From contig NC_066583.1 of NCBI RefSeq assembly GCF_024323335.1, positions 358,180,377-358,244,376 on the forward strand: a stretch of 64,000 nt of DNA, given 5' to 3'. Every line of letters begins with the position of its first letter. The first letter of the stretch is position 1. This DNA comes from Lathyrus oleraceus. Its lineage: Eukaryota; Streptophyta; Magnoliopsida; Fabales; Fabaceae. A model generated the notes under the pieces. It saw nothing but the letters and a program-made list of their open reading frames with translations, did no database searches and was not told the DNA's origin. A program made the position numbers and the translations under genes. Positions 10,556 through 21,900 of the stretch are shown here, one piece after another.

Positions 10556-11565
10556 GTCTGAAAATTTTGCAAATAAACCCTTTTAAGTTCCTTGAAAATT
10601 TTCTCTTTTTCTGGTGACATGAAATGCAGATGAATGCATGAATGCATGAATGCAACAATCACACTCAAGGATCAAGCAAGTCACACCAAACAAAGGTCGT
10701 GGGAAAGCTCATTGTATCCCTAATATCAATCATCCATTTTGGTGGATTTAGGTTTTCACCTTATCGACACCCAAGTTCCATTGATATTAACGGTACATGA
10801 ACCGGCTCAATCCTCCTTAATATCAATCATCCATTTTGGCGAATTATGGTTTACACCTTATCAACGCCCAAGTTCCATTGATATTAAGGATATTTGAACG
10901 ACTCAACCACGAATCACGGGTTTGCTGAGAGTCACGAGCATGGAGTCTCGGTTAAGAACCACCCAAAGGGAGTGTACTAGGGTTTAAACCTGCCAGACAT
11001 GTTCTACCAGAGGTCCCCATAATCATCGTCCCATCTTTCGAATATTATCGGATATACGAATACTCGTATTCCAAAAATATTCTCAAGAGAGACTCTTATG
11101 AGTGTAGTATCGCGTAACAATCGCATCAGATCTGACATCTGAACGACCTCCGCACTACGTCCTAAAATAGGCCAAGATGGGTTTGGTAAACTAAGGTCCT
11201 TGGCTTCCAAGGCACATGATTGAAAGAATAATGCTTAACCACAAATAACTTGTGTGACTTTATTAATCCAACATGACCTCCACCAAGTGAATGGACTCGC
11301 AAGTCAACTGGCTAAGGAATACTCCACACCAGTCAACAAGACTATGACATTCTCCTATCCTAGAGTGCACTCGAGTTCGGGTATAGAACTCATCTCACAG
11401 AGATCACCAAAGCAAACAGCAATTGTATATCAAGCAATTCAAACATTACAATCAATACAGTTATCCCAAATTGTACAAAAATATGTCAAATAACACATAA
11501 ACAAATATCATACAACAAGGGTGAAAAGTAGGCAATACCACCAGGGAAGGTCTAATGCAATTTTA
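10556..11565 (-). other. Ogre 5' leader between PBS and ORF1
   Basis: No coding signal. The notable content is a direct duplication with 97-bp period at about 10721-10789 and 10818-10886 (plus-strand TAATATCAATCATCCATTTTGG). Each copy is bounded by perfect 10-bp inverted arms (TAATATCAAT ... ATTGATATTA), so the leader RNA could form two similar hairpins. The part 10940-11560 is unremarkable mixed sequence with short frames only. Confidence 0.65.
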
Positions 11566-11583
11566 TCCCCAGCAGAGTCGCCA
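11566..11583 (-). other. Ogre primer binding site
   Basis: Minus-strand TGGCGACTCTGCTGGGGA begins six bases after the LTR end (CTACA at 11590). It matches the PBS reported for Ogre elements, which is complementary to the 3' end of a tRNA-Arg; the tRNA identity is from memory of the family, not from a match I could run. It fixes the LTR boundary and the orientation. Confidence 0.8.
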
Positions 11584-12605
11584 CTTTTCTGTAGCGGTGT
11601 ATTCGTCACTTTATGATTTATTGATTAAACCATAAGCAAAGCATACAAAGAAATCGAGTCGCCACCGCACTTTTATTTATCCAAAGGACTGTCTAAAAAG
11701 CGAACAAAATCCTAAGAAGTTTTACACATACAAAACTAATGAAAAGATCAGAGAATCTGGGTAAGGGGTAAATTACGCAATGGGAAGGTGTTAGGCACCC
11801 ATCACGTCCTAGGTACTCCTAGGGAGCCCTTTTCACACTTGTTGTATAAAAAGATGTTTATTTGTTTATGACATATTGTGCAAACATGAATGGGAAGATG
11901 AGAAAAGAATGTACAATTTTATTATTTTTGTGTTTGAACGGATGAACCCGTTGCCTACGTACCTTTCCATACAAAGGTAAGGATCAAAACGCCGTAGTTC
12001 GGCTAAAAGATTTCCAAAAATTAGTGAATTCATTTTAAAACAAGAGCACTAAGGCTTTTCATTACCAATGGGAGAAAACTCAACCTGAATCAACAATCCA
12101 CCATGCGAGGATGGCTTCAACATACTAGTGAGGGGTTAACCCTATAATAAGTATGGAAGACTTACAATCAACTCACTAAGGATAAGGTAAGATTTACATC
12201 AACCACTATGGTAATTGAAACCTATGGCTAATGTATGAAAGCATATTAACAATGGACAAAGCCACAAAACAATTGAATGGGTGAAGTTAATTGATTATGA
12301 GTATTCACAAAATATGGTCAAAATATGATTAAGATTCAATTCAAAGAAGTGTTATGAAATGGAGTTGGAAAAGTCAAGGACTTAAGGTCCAGGTTTCTAA
12401 TTTGAAAAGACATGAGAATGTTTGCACAACATGTATTTACAAGTTTTAAAAGTCAACAAGTGAAAAGGGATTTCGAAACAAAAAGGATGTGGATGAAGGA
12501 GTGTAAAACTTCCTAGAAGTTCACCTCTTGAAATCATATAGAAGATGATTCAAGTGTGTCCTTTGGAATGAGGCAACAATGCAAGTAAGCAAATAAAGGC
12601 AAGGT

Positions 12606-13040
12606 GATACCGGATGCCATCAATGGACTTATACCAATCTCACAAACGAAAGCGGATACCGGATACCAATAAATGGGTTTACACCAATCTCCTAAAACAA
12701 AACAATGATACGGGATGCCAATAAATGGTCTTACTCCAATCTCACAAACAAAAGCGGATATCGGATACCAATCAATGGATTTATACCAATCTCCAAAGAA
12801 TCAAGACATGGATGTCAGATGCCAATCTATCTGGGCTTACTCTAACCTCCAACAGATGATCATGGGAGTACAAATGCCAACAACATGGTCTTACAATTGC
12901 ATCCTCACATACAACAATCAAACAGAAGCACTAAGCAAAGAAGACATAAGTGGCCAATGAAATGGTCTTACACTCAATCCCTTCCAAATCATAGGAACAG
13001 AGGCCAACAACTGGACTTATAACTGATTCCTCAATGGGCA
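12606..13040. repeat. About eight diverged 50-bp tandem repeats inside the Ogre LTR
   Basis: Plus-strand copies start near 12606, 12653, 12707, 12756 and 12811, then more diverged copies near 12865, 12945 and 13000. The shared core reads GATACCGGATGCCAAT followed by AATGG(A/T)CTTA(T/C)ACCAATCTC. Period is 47-55 bp for the first five. The 81-codon open frame across part of the array (12715-12960) follows the repeat and is not a gene. Confidence 0.7.
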
Positions 13041-15133
13041 AACTCAAACAAGTCACAAAGATATGAAATGATGATGCAATAGTAAACAATTAATGATGAT
13101 AAATGCACAAAGGCAAACAGTCAAACATGTACATATGAATCAAGCAATCAATCAACCAAAGTCATTTAGCACACACTATAACCAAGCAATTAGGCTCAAG
13201 CAAGGGTTAGACTATAAAGTCAACTGGAATGGGGTAAATGGTGCTCTTAACCTTAACATTGAGAGTTAAGGTGAAGCAGATGAAAGGATATGAGGGGTGT
13301 GCCTCATTACTCTTATCCCTGGTCAGGGAGAGCATTGAATATCAGAAGGTGTGGGAGTTCAGAAAGTTGGAACTCTCTCCACAAGTTATTGACTCGATAG
13401 ATCTTGGGGTAAGATCCACAATGCTTCAACATGTAATGTGAGCAAAGGGAAGACACATAGAATAGTAGGAGATGGACTGTACATCTCTTCTATCTACCAA
13501 TTGCCTTATTTAAAGGACTTTTCCTGCTTGGGGACAAAGATAAACAATCACAAACATTGCCTTTTAAGGAGGACTTCAGACAGGTGCTTGGCCAAGTAAC
13601 AAGCCAGGTCTTCTAGACTACATGGAGACAAGAGATTCTACCTCAATGCTAATGCTATCAAGCAAAGCAAAAGCAAGTTCACAAAGGAACTATAGCAACT
13701 AAGGTACCTGAAATCAATCAAATATAATCAGTATACCAATCACAAAGTCAAAACAGACAAGATAAGAACCAACAGTCAACACAATCAATCACATGTGCAA
13801 AGCACAAACTCAAATCAAATGAGCTAGCATCCTACAAAACAAATCAAGTTAGTCCATAACAATCAAGTAAACCAAACTCAATCAACTTGAATTAATCTCC
13901 TTAAAGCAATTGCTTCTTCAACCTGAAAATCAAACTCAAACATGAGAAGTAGACCACTAGGACAAAGCCTAGGGTCACAGGAGGAGAAATAAACCAAAAC
14001 AGAACATGAAAGTTGATCAAAATCAAGATTAATCAAATAAGAACAAAGTCCAATTGGTCTCATATCAAAACTATTCATCAAACTCATTTCATAAGCAAAA
14101 CATGTCAAACTAGGCAAGTTGGAAGCTCCATGAGGTAAACAGAATGATCACAAGCATATCAATACCAAAATGGCTCAATAAATTCCAAGAAAAATCATGC
14201 TTAAATAGAACACATTCAATGAGCAACACACCAAAATTCATTACATTTGGATAAAGGGAAGCCAATCAATTAAAATCAACAAGTCAAGGCATGTTCAAGC
14301 AAGCATATACAAGGCACCAAATCATACATCACCTTCAAGCAAGCATAAAACAGAAATGACATAAGATAAATGAGCCAAATCAAAGCCATATCACACTTCA
14401 AGATGTCTATGATACACATGCAAAATTTCAAGTCCATCCAATAAACACCAAGAATTTCACAAATCATATGATATCATGACTCACAAAAGATTCACAATTG
14501 GCCAAACAGAGGAGAAATTCTCAAACAAATTGAAATTGCACTCAAAAATTCCAGGAAAAATCACAAGCAAACTTAACATCCATAAGTATCAACATGCAAA
14601 AATCCAGATCAATTCAAGTTCAATAGGCATGGCAAAGAAATTCCACAAGTTGGACAAGAAATGGTGTGACATACATTGTCACACCTTCAAAGATCAGATC
14701 ATATCTCACAATCCAGAAATGAAAAAATCACAAATTGTATACCAAAATGTTCATCAAAGTCTCTAGATTATGCATGTAAATTTCCAAGAACTTTGGATCA
14801 ACCATCATGATTTCATAAAATAAATGGCAAGCTATATGCAAGAAATGACATGTGAGAACAAACCCTAGGCAATTATTTATTCCAACCATGCACAAATTCA
14901 TTAAAAATCATCAAAAAATAGAAGACATCATAAGGATCATTGTGGAAAAAATCTCATGTTGATTGGATTATTATTGAGAGAGTTATGATTTTTTAATATG
15001 AGGAAAAAAATAAAAATAAAGGTGAAAGGAAACATGTTAACATGGAAGCACAATTGAAAATAAATGCCAAAAAGCAAATATGAAGAAACGCTGGAATCCG
15101 GATTCGAACTGCGTGCGTTTTCAAATAGGGCGC

Positions 15134-15166
15134 CACTTAAGTGAAACGCTGCGTTTCACTTAAGTG
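15134..15166. repeat. Perfect 33-bp palindrome in the Ogre LTR
   Basis: Arms 15134-15149 and 15151-15166 are perfect 16-bp reverse complements around a single T. Each arm itself starts or ends with the 10-bp palindrome CACTTAAGTG, so two such sites flank a GAAACGC/GCGTTTC core. It lies about 1.94 kb into the LTR in element orientation. Confidence 0.85.
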
Positions 15167-17086
15167 CGTGGCATGGCGTAATTGGTCACATGGTTCACAA
15201 ACACCAAATTCATGCAAAAGCACGGGCAACTAGATCAAAGAAGTTCTGGAAAATAGAAACCTAATGTTCATCATCACCTTCATCCTGTTCATAATCGTCA
15301 AGATCCAAACTCCACAGAAATGCATGAAAATTATATGGATCGAATCATCTTGCATCACACATCACTAATCCAGCCTTAATTTCAATTAATTCTAACTATA
15401 TTAAGAGCATCGATCAAAACAAGTTTCAACATCCAGATTTCAAATCCACATAACTTGCTCAAAACTTAATGAAATTTCACGATTCAAATTACGGAATGAT
15501 CTACATGCTAGGATCTACAAAAGCCACATGATAATTGCAAGAATTGGAGGATTCGAGTTCTTACCTCTATGAAGATGCAGCAGCTGATTTGTTGGATTCA
15601 AAGCCTGGAAGGTGAAAACAGATGATCTATGATGATGAGGAAGATGAATGAGTGATGTACTTTAGCTCAACAATGCTCAGATTCGAAGAAATCTCCAATT
15701 GCCATGTGAATGCTCAAGCTTCAACAGTTGTAATCTTCAAGGGTTCTTCCAAGATTTGCTTCAACAGATCTTCAATACTTCCTGCAGATCATGATTAGCA
15801 CAAGAACAAGCAAAAGGAATGGTGAAATTCGATGGAAAAGTTGAAAAAAGTTTGAGAGAATTTGAGAGAATTTGAGATGAAAATGAGTTTGGATCTGAAA
15901 TTGTGATGTGTTGATGCAGAATTCTGTTATGATTAACACTTTATACTTCCTGTTAATCCAGTTTGTTAAACATGATTAGCAAAATGTAAATGGATTAGGT
16001 GAAATAAGCATGTTATGCCAAAATGTCAAAACCACCCTTATGATCATGTGCCAATGGAACAGTGCGAAATTCAATTGCAGCAAGTCCAAAATTCTGTTTT
16101 AAGGCCATTGCAATTGGTTTGGAGTGAAAATTATGCATAGTTTTCAAATTCACTTTTTCCCACCAAAATTCAAAATGAATTCACTTGAAAAATGCACTTT
16201 TTGTATGATGATTTTTGATGAAATGTAATGAATGATTTGAATAGAGGGGATTAAAAGAAATTTGCTCAAAAAAGAATCACATGAATTGGCCATTTGATGC
16301 AAAAGTTATGCCTTGTTGAAGTTCAAGATTTCTTGACAATGATTTGATCATAACTTACCAACCACAAATGAGAAATGGATGTTCTTGGACTTTTTGGAAA
16401 GGTGAGAGCAAGATCTTCAACTTTCATGTTGGACAAAATTTGATTTGAAGCTTTCTTGATGATGTAAAGTTGAGGAGAAGACCTTTCCATTTTTGGCAGT
16501 TTGAAATTACAGGTCACCTACTATTTTTGGAAACCTTTTGTCTGACCTCAAATCCTTCAATGATGATCTTTGAAATGTTATATGAGGCTTGTATGGACAT
16601 GAATGAGACCTCTCAAACCATCTCCCACCTTCAAATCCCTGATTTTATGCACAGTTGACCACAGTTGACTTTGCTAGGGTTTTGGTTGACTGAACAATAC
16701 TTTGATGAATTTCAAGCCTCTACCACTTGAGATCTTGATTCCAAATGATGTCACAACTCCATTGAACTCTTGATGGATGACCATGGTGCCCAAATTCTCA
16801 AGAATGGCCACCATCTATTGCACAATGGATGCATTTGACTGTCTTGACCTAATGTTGCTTCATCTGCAAGTAACAAGGTTAGATGACAATATTTTTGTAC
16901 TTTTGGTTAGTAAACAAATGAAAAGCAATGATATACAAATGCAAAACATGCTTGGTGATCAAGAACCACTCTCAAAAGACAACCCACCCACAAGGAAGCA
17001 GGCAAGGTGCACAATGATCCTTGAGACAATGCTATGACATGATATGATGCCATGAGGGATCTTAGGGACAAAATTGGGGTCTTACA

Positions 17087-18945
17087 GTGTTGACCTAAAA
17101 TTCCTCACAGAGTTGATGGTGCAGATACTCAGTAGATCTTTTCCTTTTCCCCATCCAGGGTCGAGCCTTTTGAGAAGAATGATTCATGTTCATCCTTTAC
17201 CTCCCTTTCTCCAGTTGGTTCCCTCTTATGAGGATTGGATGAGTGTTGTATTGGTGATTCAGACCAGTGACATTTGTATCCTTTGCAATCATTTTGTTGG
17301 CATAATCATCATATATACATATACATATACATTCATTTCATTATTGCATCATTATTTTCACTTTGTGATTCATTATTTCTCTGATCCTCTGCTATGGGGG
17401 TGTCCTTTTCCCCATGCAGATTTAGTATTTATGTCCTCTTTCAATTATAAAGTGCCAGCCCCCTAAGTAGAAAGATTTTAACCTTTCTCATTCCCCGCTA
17501 AGTTATTTCCTCGTGGATGATTATTATTTCAGTTTCCTCCCTAGTTGATTATCTGGATGGAGCCACTCCCCCTGAGTTATGTCCTCATTGGGTTGAGTCT
17601 TTGATTGACTGTTTCTTTCTAGATCTTGCCTAGATAGATTCTTTTGCCCCCCTTGAAGGTCTATTACCCAGTAACTGGTAATATTCTTCCCAATTTGCAA
17701 GTATTTCACTTTTTCCCAATACCTGACAAAAGTAACATATTCTCCCCAGCGGATGCTTTTCACATTTCCCCAGGAAGTCTATCCTTGATATGTTCATCCT
17801 AACCGATGACAGATATTTTCTTCCCCTGCTTTAAGTCTATCCTTGATATGTTCATCTTAGCTGGTGACGGATATTCTCTTTTTGGTATTCTACCCAGTAA
17901 AAAGGTAGTTGTAATCCCTGTTTCATTCCCTAGAGGGTTAATCCTTGATATGTTCATCCTAACCGATGACGAATTTCCTCTTCCTTGCGATCTTCTTCCC
18001 AGTAACCGATTGTTGTAAATCCTACTTCCCCTTGCTGAGTCTATCCTTGATATGTTCATCTTAACCGGTGATGGATATTCTCTTTTTCGGTATTCTATCC
18101 AGTAGCTGATAGATGTCATCCCCACTTTTTCTGGCAGTTTATCCTTGATATGTTCATCCTAACCGATGAAGGATATTCTTCCGTTTAAGTCTATCCTTGA
18201 TATGTTCACTTTAACCAGTGATAGATATTCTCTCTCTTTGGTCTTCTGCCCAGTAACCGGTAGTTGTAAACCATATTTTGGCTTTTCCCATCAGTTTATT
18301 CTTACCCAGTAACTGGTAATGAATACACCTTTTGTTTCCCTCATTGAGTCATCCTTGATATGTTTACCCTAACCGGTGACGGATGTCCTCCCTTCCAGAT
18401 TTGTTATTACCTTATCCAATAACCAATAGTGGATAATACATTTTTGTTGCTCCTGTGTTGAAGATTATTTCTTCCCCTGTTGAGTTTGAGTGTGTATTTC
18501 CTCAGTGAGATCGCTTTTTCCTGCTTGGCTCGAGTATTTCATCTTTGTTTTGATCTACCCTTTTCCCCTGCAGGTGTTCTTTTCTTCCCCGGCTGAGTCT
18601 TTCCATTGATTTATTTTCATGGAATCTCTCGTGTCCCCCGGCAGTGTTAAGTCGTAGCCTGGCCTACGCACAACCTTTTATCCCCCCAGAGTCTCTGTCT
18701 CCCTAGTGAGTTTTCCTTATGGAATGTATTATGCTCCTGCGGACTTTCAATCTCTCCAGATTCTTTTCTCTCGTGGCAAAATTTTCCCCACAGAGGTTAT
18801 TTTTAGCATTCATATCATATACATCATGAGGCCTCTTAGGGACCAAAATTCATTTCTATGTTATTAGTTAAGCCCATTCTACTGAGTCGATACGAAGATT
18901 TTAACCTTCATCTCCTCAGCTAGAACGTCCTTAAATAGGGGCAGC
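17087..18945 (+). repeat. Repeat-rich 3' UTR of the second Ogre
   Basis: This is C/T-rich sequence without coding potential. The motif ATCCTTGATATGTTCA recurs at about 17782, 17839, 17941, 18044, 18139, 18192 and 18351, usually followed by (C/T)(C/T)TAACCG(A/G)TGA(C/A)GGATATTCT and then by a TTCTACCCAGTAACCGGTAGTTGTAA-like block. Spacings near 55 and 100 bp (57, 102, 103, 95, 53, 159) suggest a long and a short repeat unit. Part 18450-18930 is non-repetitive pyrimidine-rich sequence. Frames at 17799-18125 and 17806-18018 merely follow the repeat. No gene. Confidence 0.75.
18933..18945 (+). other. Polypurine tract before 3' LTR
   Basis: AAATAGGGGCAGC immediately precedes the LTR start TGTAAGACCC at 18946. 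A purine run directly upstream of the 3' LTR primes plus-strand DNA synthesis in LTR retrotransposons; the position fixes the LTR edge. Confidence 0.75.
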
Positions 18946-21900
18946 TGTAAGACCCTAATTTTGACCCTAAGATCCCTCATGTTATCTCATCATATGCATT
19001 AGCATTGGGATCACAACTTGGCATCCTCCTTACCCCTTATTCATTGGGTTTGCATTGGGAGAGATCACCAAGCACATTTGATTGTATTATACTTCTTTTT
19101 TCTTTATTTTACTAACCAAAATACCAAAGTATGTCATTGTATAGTTTAACTCTTTTGTAGGTAGTGTGTATGTTCATCTATGCTTTATCAAGCTCATATC
19201 TAGGGTTTAAGACCCTCAATGAAAGGAGCTCAATCAAGAATTGGTTTACTTTGGCTCTAAGTATCATATATTGATCCCCATGATCTTCACATGTTATTTT
19301 GATCAGGAAATCATCAAGAGTTTGGAGTTTGTTTGCCTTGGAAACCCTAATTTATCTGGGTATCTTGTGTGACTTCTTCAACAAGTTTCTTCAACAAATT
19401 GATCAAATATTTAAAGGGATATTCCAAATTTCATCATCTTATGCATATATGATCCTCCATGAGTCCCAAAAGTCAAGAGAATGACAAGCTAGCAAGATGG
19501 TTCATGGTGGTTGATCAGAGGAAGTCAACTGGTCAAAACAGGGGTTCCCTAGACCCTATATCCTACAAATTTTGTCATATGAAAATGATTCCAAGAGAAA
19601 AGGTACTCTAAATGATTTTACAAACAACTTTCATGTTGAGTTCAAGAGCTAATTTTGCTTGTAAAGTCACTTTTTATGGTGAAAGATCATAGGTCATTTT
19701 GTCTAAACCCTAGTTTGGAGGTCAACTTCCCAAGGCCATAACTTGCTCAATTTTTATGAGATGAAAGCCATTAAAATTTAATGATCCATTTTAAGATAAC
19801 TACTTCAACTTTGATGTTTGGAGGAAGTTCAAATTCAATTTGCGAATGCATGTGCCAAAAGGAAACATTATAGGTCATTTTGGACCATTACCATTGAACA
19901 TTCCTCAATTTCTAAAATGCATAACTCCTTCATGCCAAATCCAAATGAGGTAAAATTGGTGACCCAATTTAAGATATTTGAAAGAGCTACAACTTTGATG
20001 AAGGAACGTTTCTTATTTGAATCCCATAGAAAAAGTTATTCAAGCTGAAAGAAGTGAACATTTGACTTGGGACTTCGAAAATTTTCAAATATGTTTGATT
20101 TCCCAAACTTCCACCTCAAAATTAATCATGATCCAAGCTTCAAATGAAAAAGTGTTCAACATGAAAGTTGTTCCCCTTGATCTTACATTTCCTAAACATC
20201 CAAGATCATCTCATTTGGACCAAAACTGTAGGACTTGTGTGTGGCTTCATTATGGGAAGTGTTTTGGCAAGTTTTAACTTCAAATGATCATTTGCTTTTG
20301 CATGCTTGCACATTATGAGTTCAGTAGACTTTGTGCATGATTTGGAGTTAGATTACATCACTCTCAAGGCCCAAATGATTGCCCATGCACCCATGCAAGT
20401 GAATTACTATTTTTGTCAAATTTTCAAGTGGTGTAAATATCAAACACAATGCATATTTAAACAAGCTTAAGGCTTCAGATTCATCATCAACACCTTGCCC
20501 AAGCTTTACTAGACCTCTGCAAACCCTCACTGCCATAGAATTTTCTTAGACTTCTTTGAAATCGAGCTTGAACTTCACCATCTGTTTGGAAGTTCAAACT
20601 CCAGAAATTCACTTCCATTTTCAGTTCATATAGTTTCTGCAAGCAAGAGAAGGAGAAAGCAATCAAATCCATATCAAGATCAAGTCAAATTCGATCAACT
20701 CGAAGGTGAATTTTCAGAAACTTCCACTCTTCGATTCTCTCTTATTTCTCCACTATTCTTGTTGATTTTTGGTTGTCTAAAGTCTTACCAATGTAGGCAA
20801 CGAGATTGAGTTGCTTTGAGGTCAAATCGAAGAAACTCAGATCATGATCCTCAAAATTCAACTCCTTGTATCTTTTCATATGCTTGGAGTTAGACAAAAT
20901 TGAGGGCAGATTTGAGCTACTGGGCATTTTTTTCTTTAAATCCATGTCTTGCTTTTTCATTTTGGTGATGGTTGAAGGTGGACCAGTGCGGTAAGGTCCA
21001 CCGGAGAAGAAGACCGGAGCTCTGGCTCCGACGATGTGTTGACAAGCTTCCCAACCACATGATCCATTCATTTTGTTTTAATCTTGAGTGTTGGTTGTGA
21101 TTACCACACGTGTTACGCAATTGACTGATGACCACATGGAACGCGCGCTTTGGACCATTTGATCTGCCACCTCAATTAATGAGGGAGATCAAATGGTCCA
21201 CGTATTTCGTAATATCTGAATTTTTATTTTATTTGCCTTATTTTCATTAATTTATATTAATTTTAATATTGATCCAAAAAATATGGGACTTTCACCAAAA
21301 AAATTCAAATATTTTTCTCTTTCATTTTCTGAATTAAAATTATTTTTTGGATCAATATTAATATTTTTCATGATTTAATTGTTTTTGTGCATATTTTTAA
21401 TTGTTTAAAAATACTTCTGACTTTTCAAAAATAGTGAAAAAAATTCTCCAAGGTCATTTGTCCTTGTTTGAACTATGATAAATCTCTTGACCATTTATTT
21501 GGTGTTTTGAAGAGGTTTTAGGTTTTTGATAAAACATAATTTAATTTAATGTATTTTTAATTGATTTTTAATTTGGTTAATTGAAAATAAATTGTGTTGA
21601 GTCATTTTTATTGACGTGTGGAGTTTGACTATTGTATTTGGGCCTTGGTCAAGGTTGATTTGACTTTTGTTGGATTAAAATCTTTGGATTTAGGGGATTG
21701 ATGAAATGTATATTTCATCTCCCAAAATGAATGAATGATTTTAATTTGATGAAATTCCTCCCATGACCAATTTGTGTTTGTCTCTTTTCCCATCCCTCTT
21801 CATCTTCAATCCCTTTCTATCCCACTCCTCTCATTGGCCAATGACATCTCAATATCCTAAGGCTAATTGGTTCATGAACTAATACAAGTATGGATGAGAT

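Larger units (their letters stand above)
1..17086 (-). mobile_element. Ogre-type Ty3/gypsy LTR retrotransposon, 3' LTR outside window
   Basis: Seen: on the minus strand, in order, a 5.5-kb LTR (17086-11590), a PBS, a leader, an extra ORF upstream of gag, gag, protease, an intron, RT, RNase H, a second archaeal-type RNase H, integrase and a repeat-rich 3' UTR running off the left edge. An ORF before gag, an intron between protease and RT, a second RNase H and giant LTRs are the established hallmarks of the Ogre branch of the Tat lineage. At least 17.1 kb is visible; a matching 3' LTR would bring it to roughly 22.6 kb, within the usual Ogre range. The outer LTR end (minus-strand TGTAAGACCCC at 17086) cuts the 3' UTR of a second Ogre, so this copy is the younger insertion. 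Five in-frame stops and two frameshifts make it non-autonomous. Confidence 0.93.
11590..17086 (-). repeat. 5' LTR of minus-strand Ogre
   Basis: The LTR starts at 17086 with minus-strand TGTAAGACCCCAATTTTG and ends at 11590 with ACCGCTACA, giving TG...CA ends and 5497 bp. The same starts and ends recur in the plus-strand LTR at 18946-23655. Near the end, 11640-11830 is the conserved R-U5 block shared with the other LTR: a minus-strand AATAAA at 11677-11672, and the GGGCTCCCTAGGAGTACCTAGG motif (plus strand complement near 11806-11830). No gene is encoded; the short frames inside are random. It contains a tandem array (12606-13040) and a strong palindrome (15134-15166), listed separately. Confidence 0.9.

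Noticed and set aside
15085..15105. tRNA B-box-like GTTCGAATCC (minus strand) in the Ogre LTR
   Set aside because: No A box, acceptor stem or TTTT at the right distance; a chance or relic match within the LTR.
17799..18125. 108-residue repetitive protein
   Set aside because: Follows the tandem array in the Ogre 3' UTR; the repetition comes from the DNA repeat.
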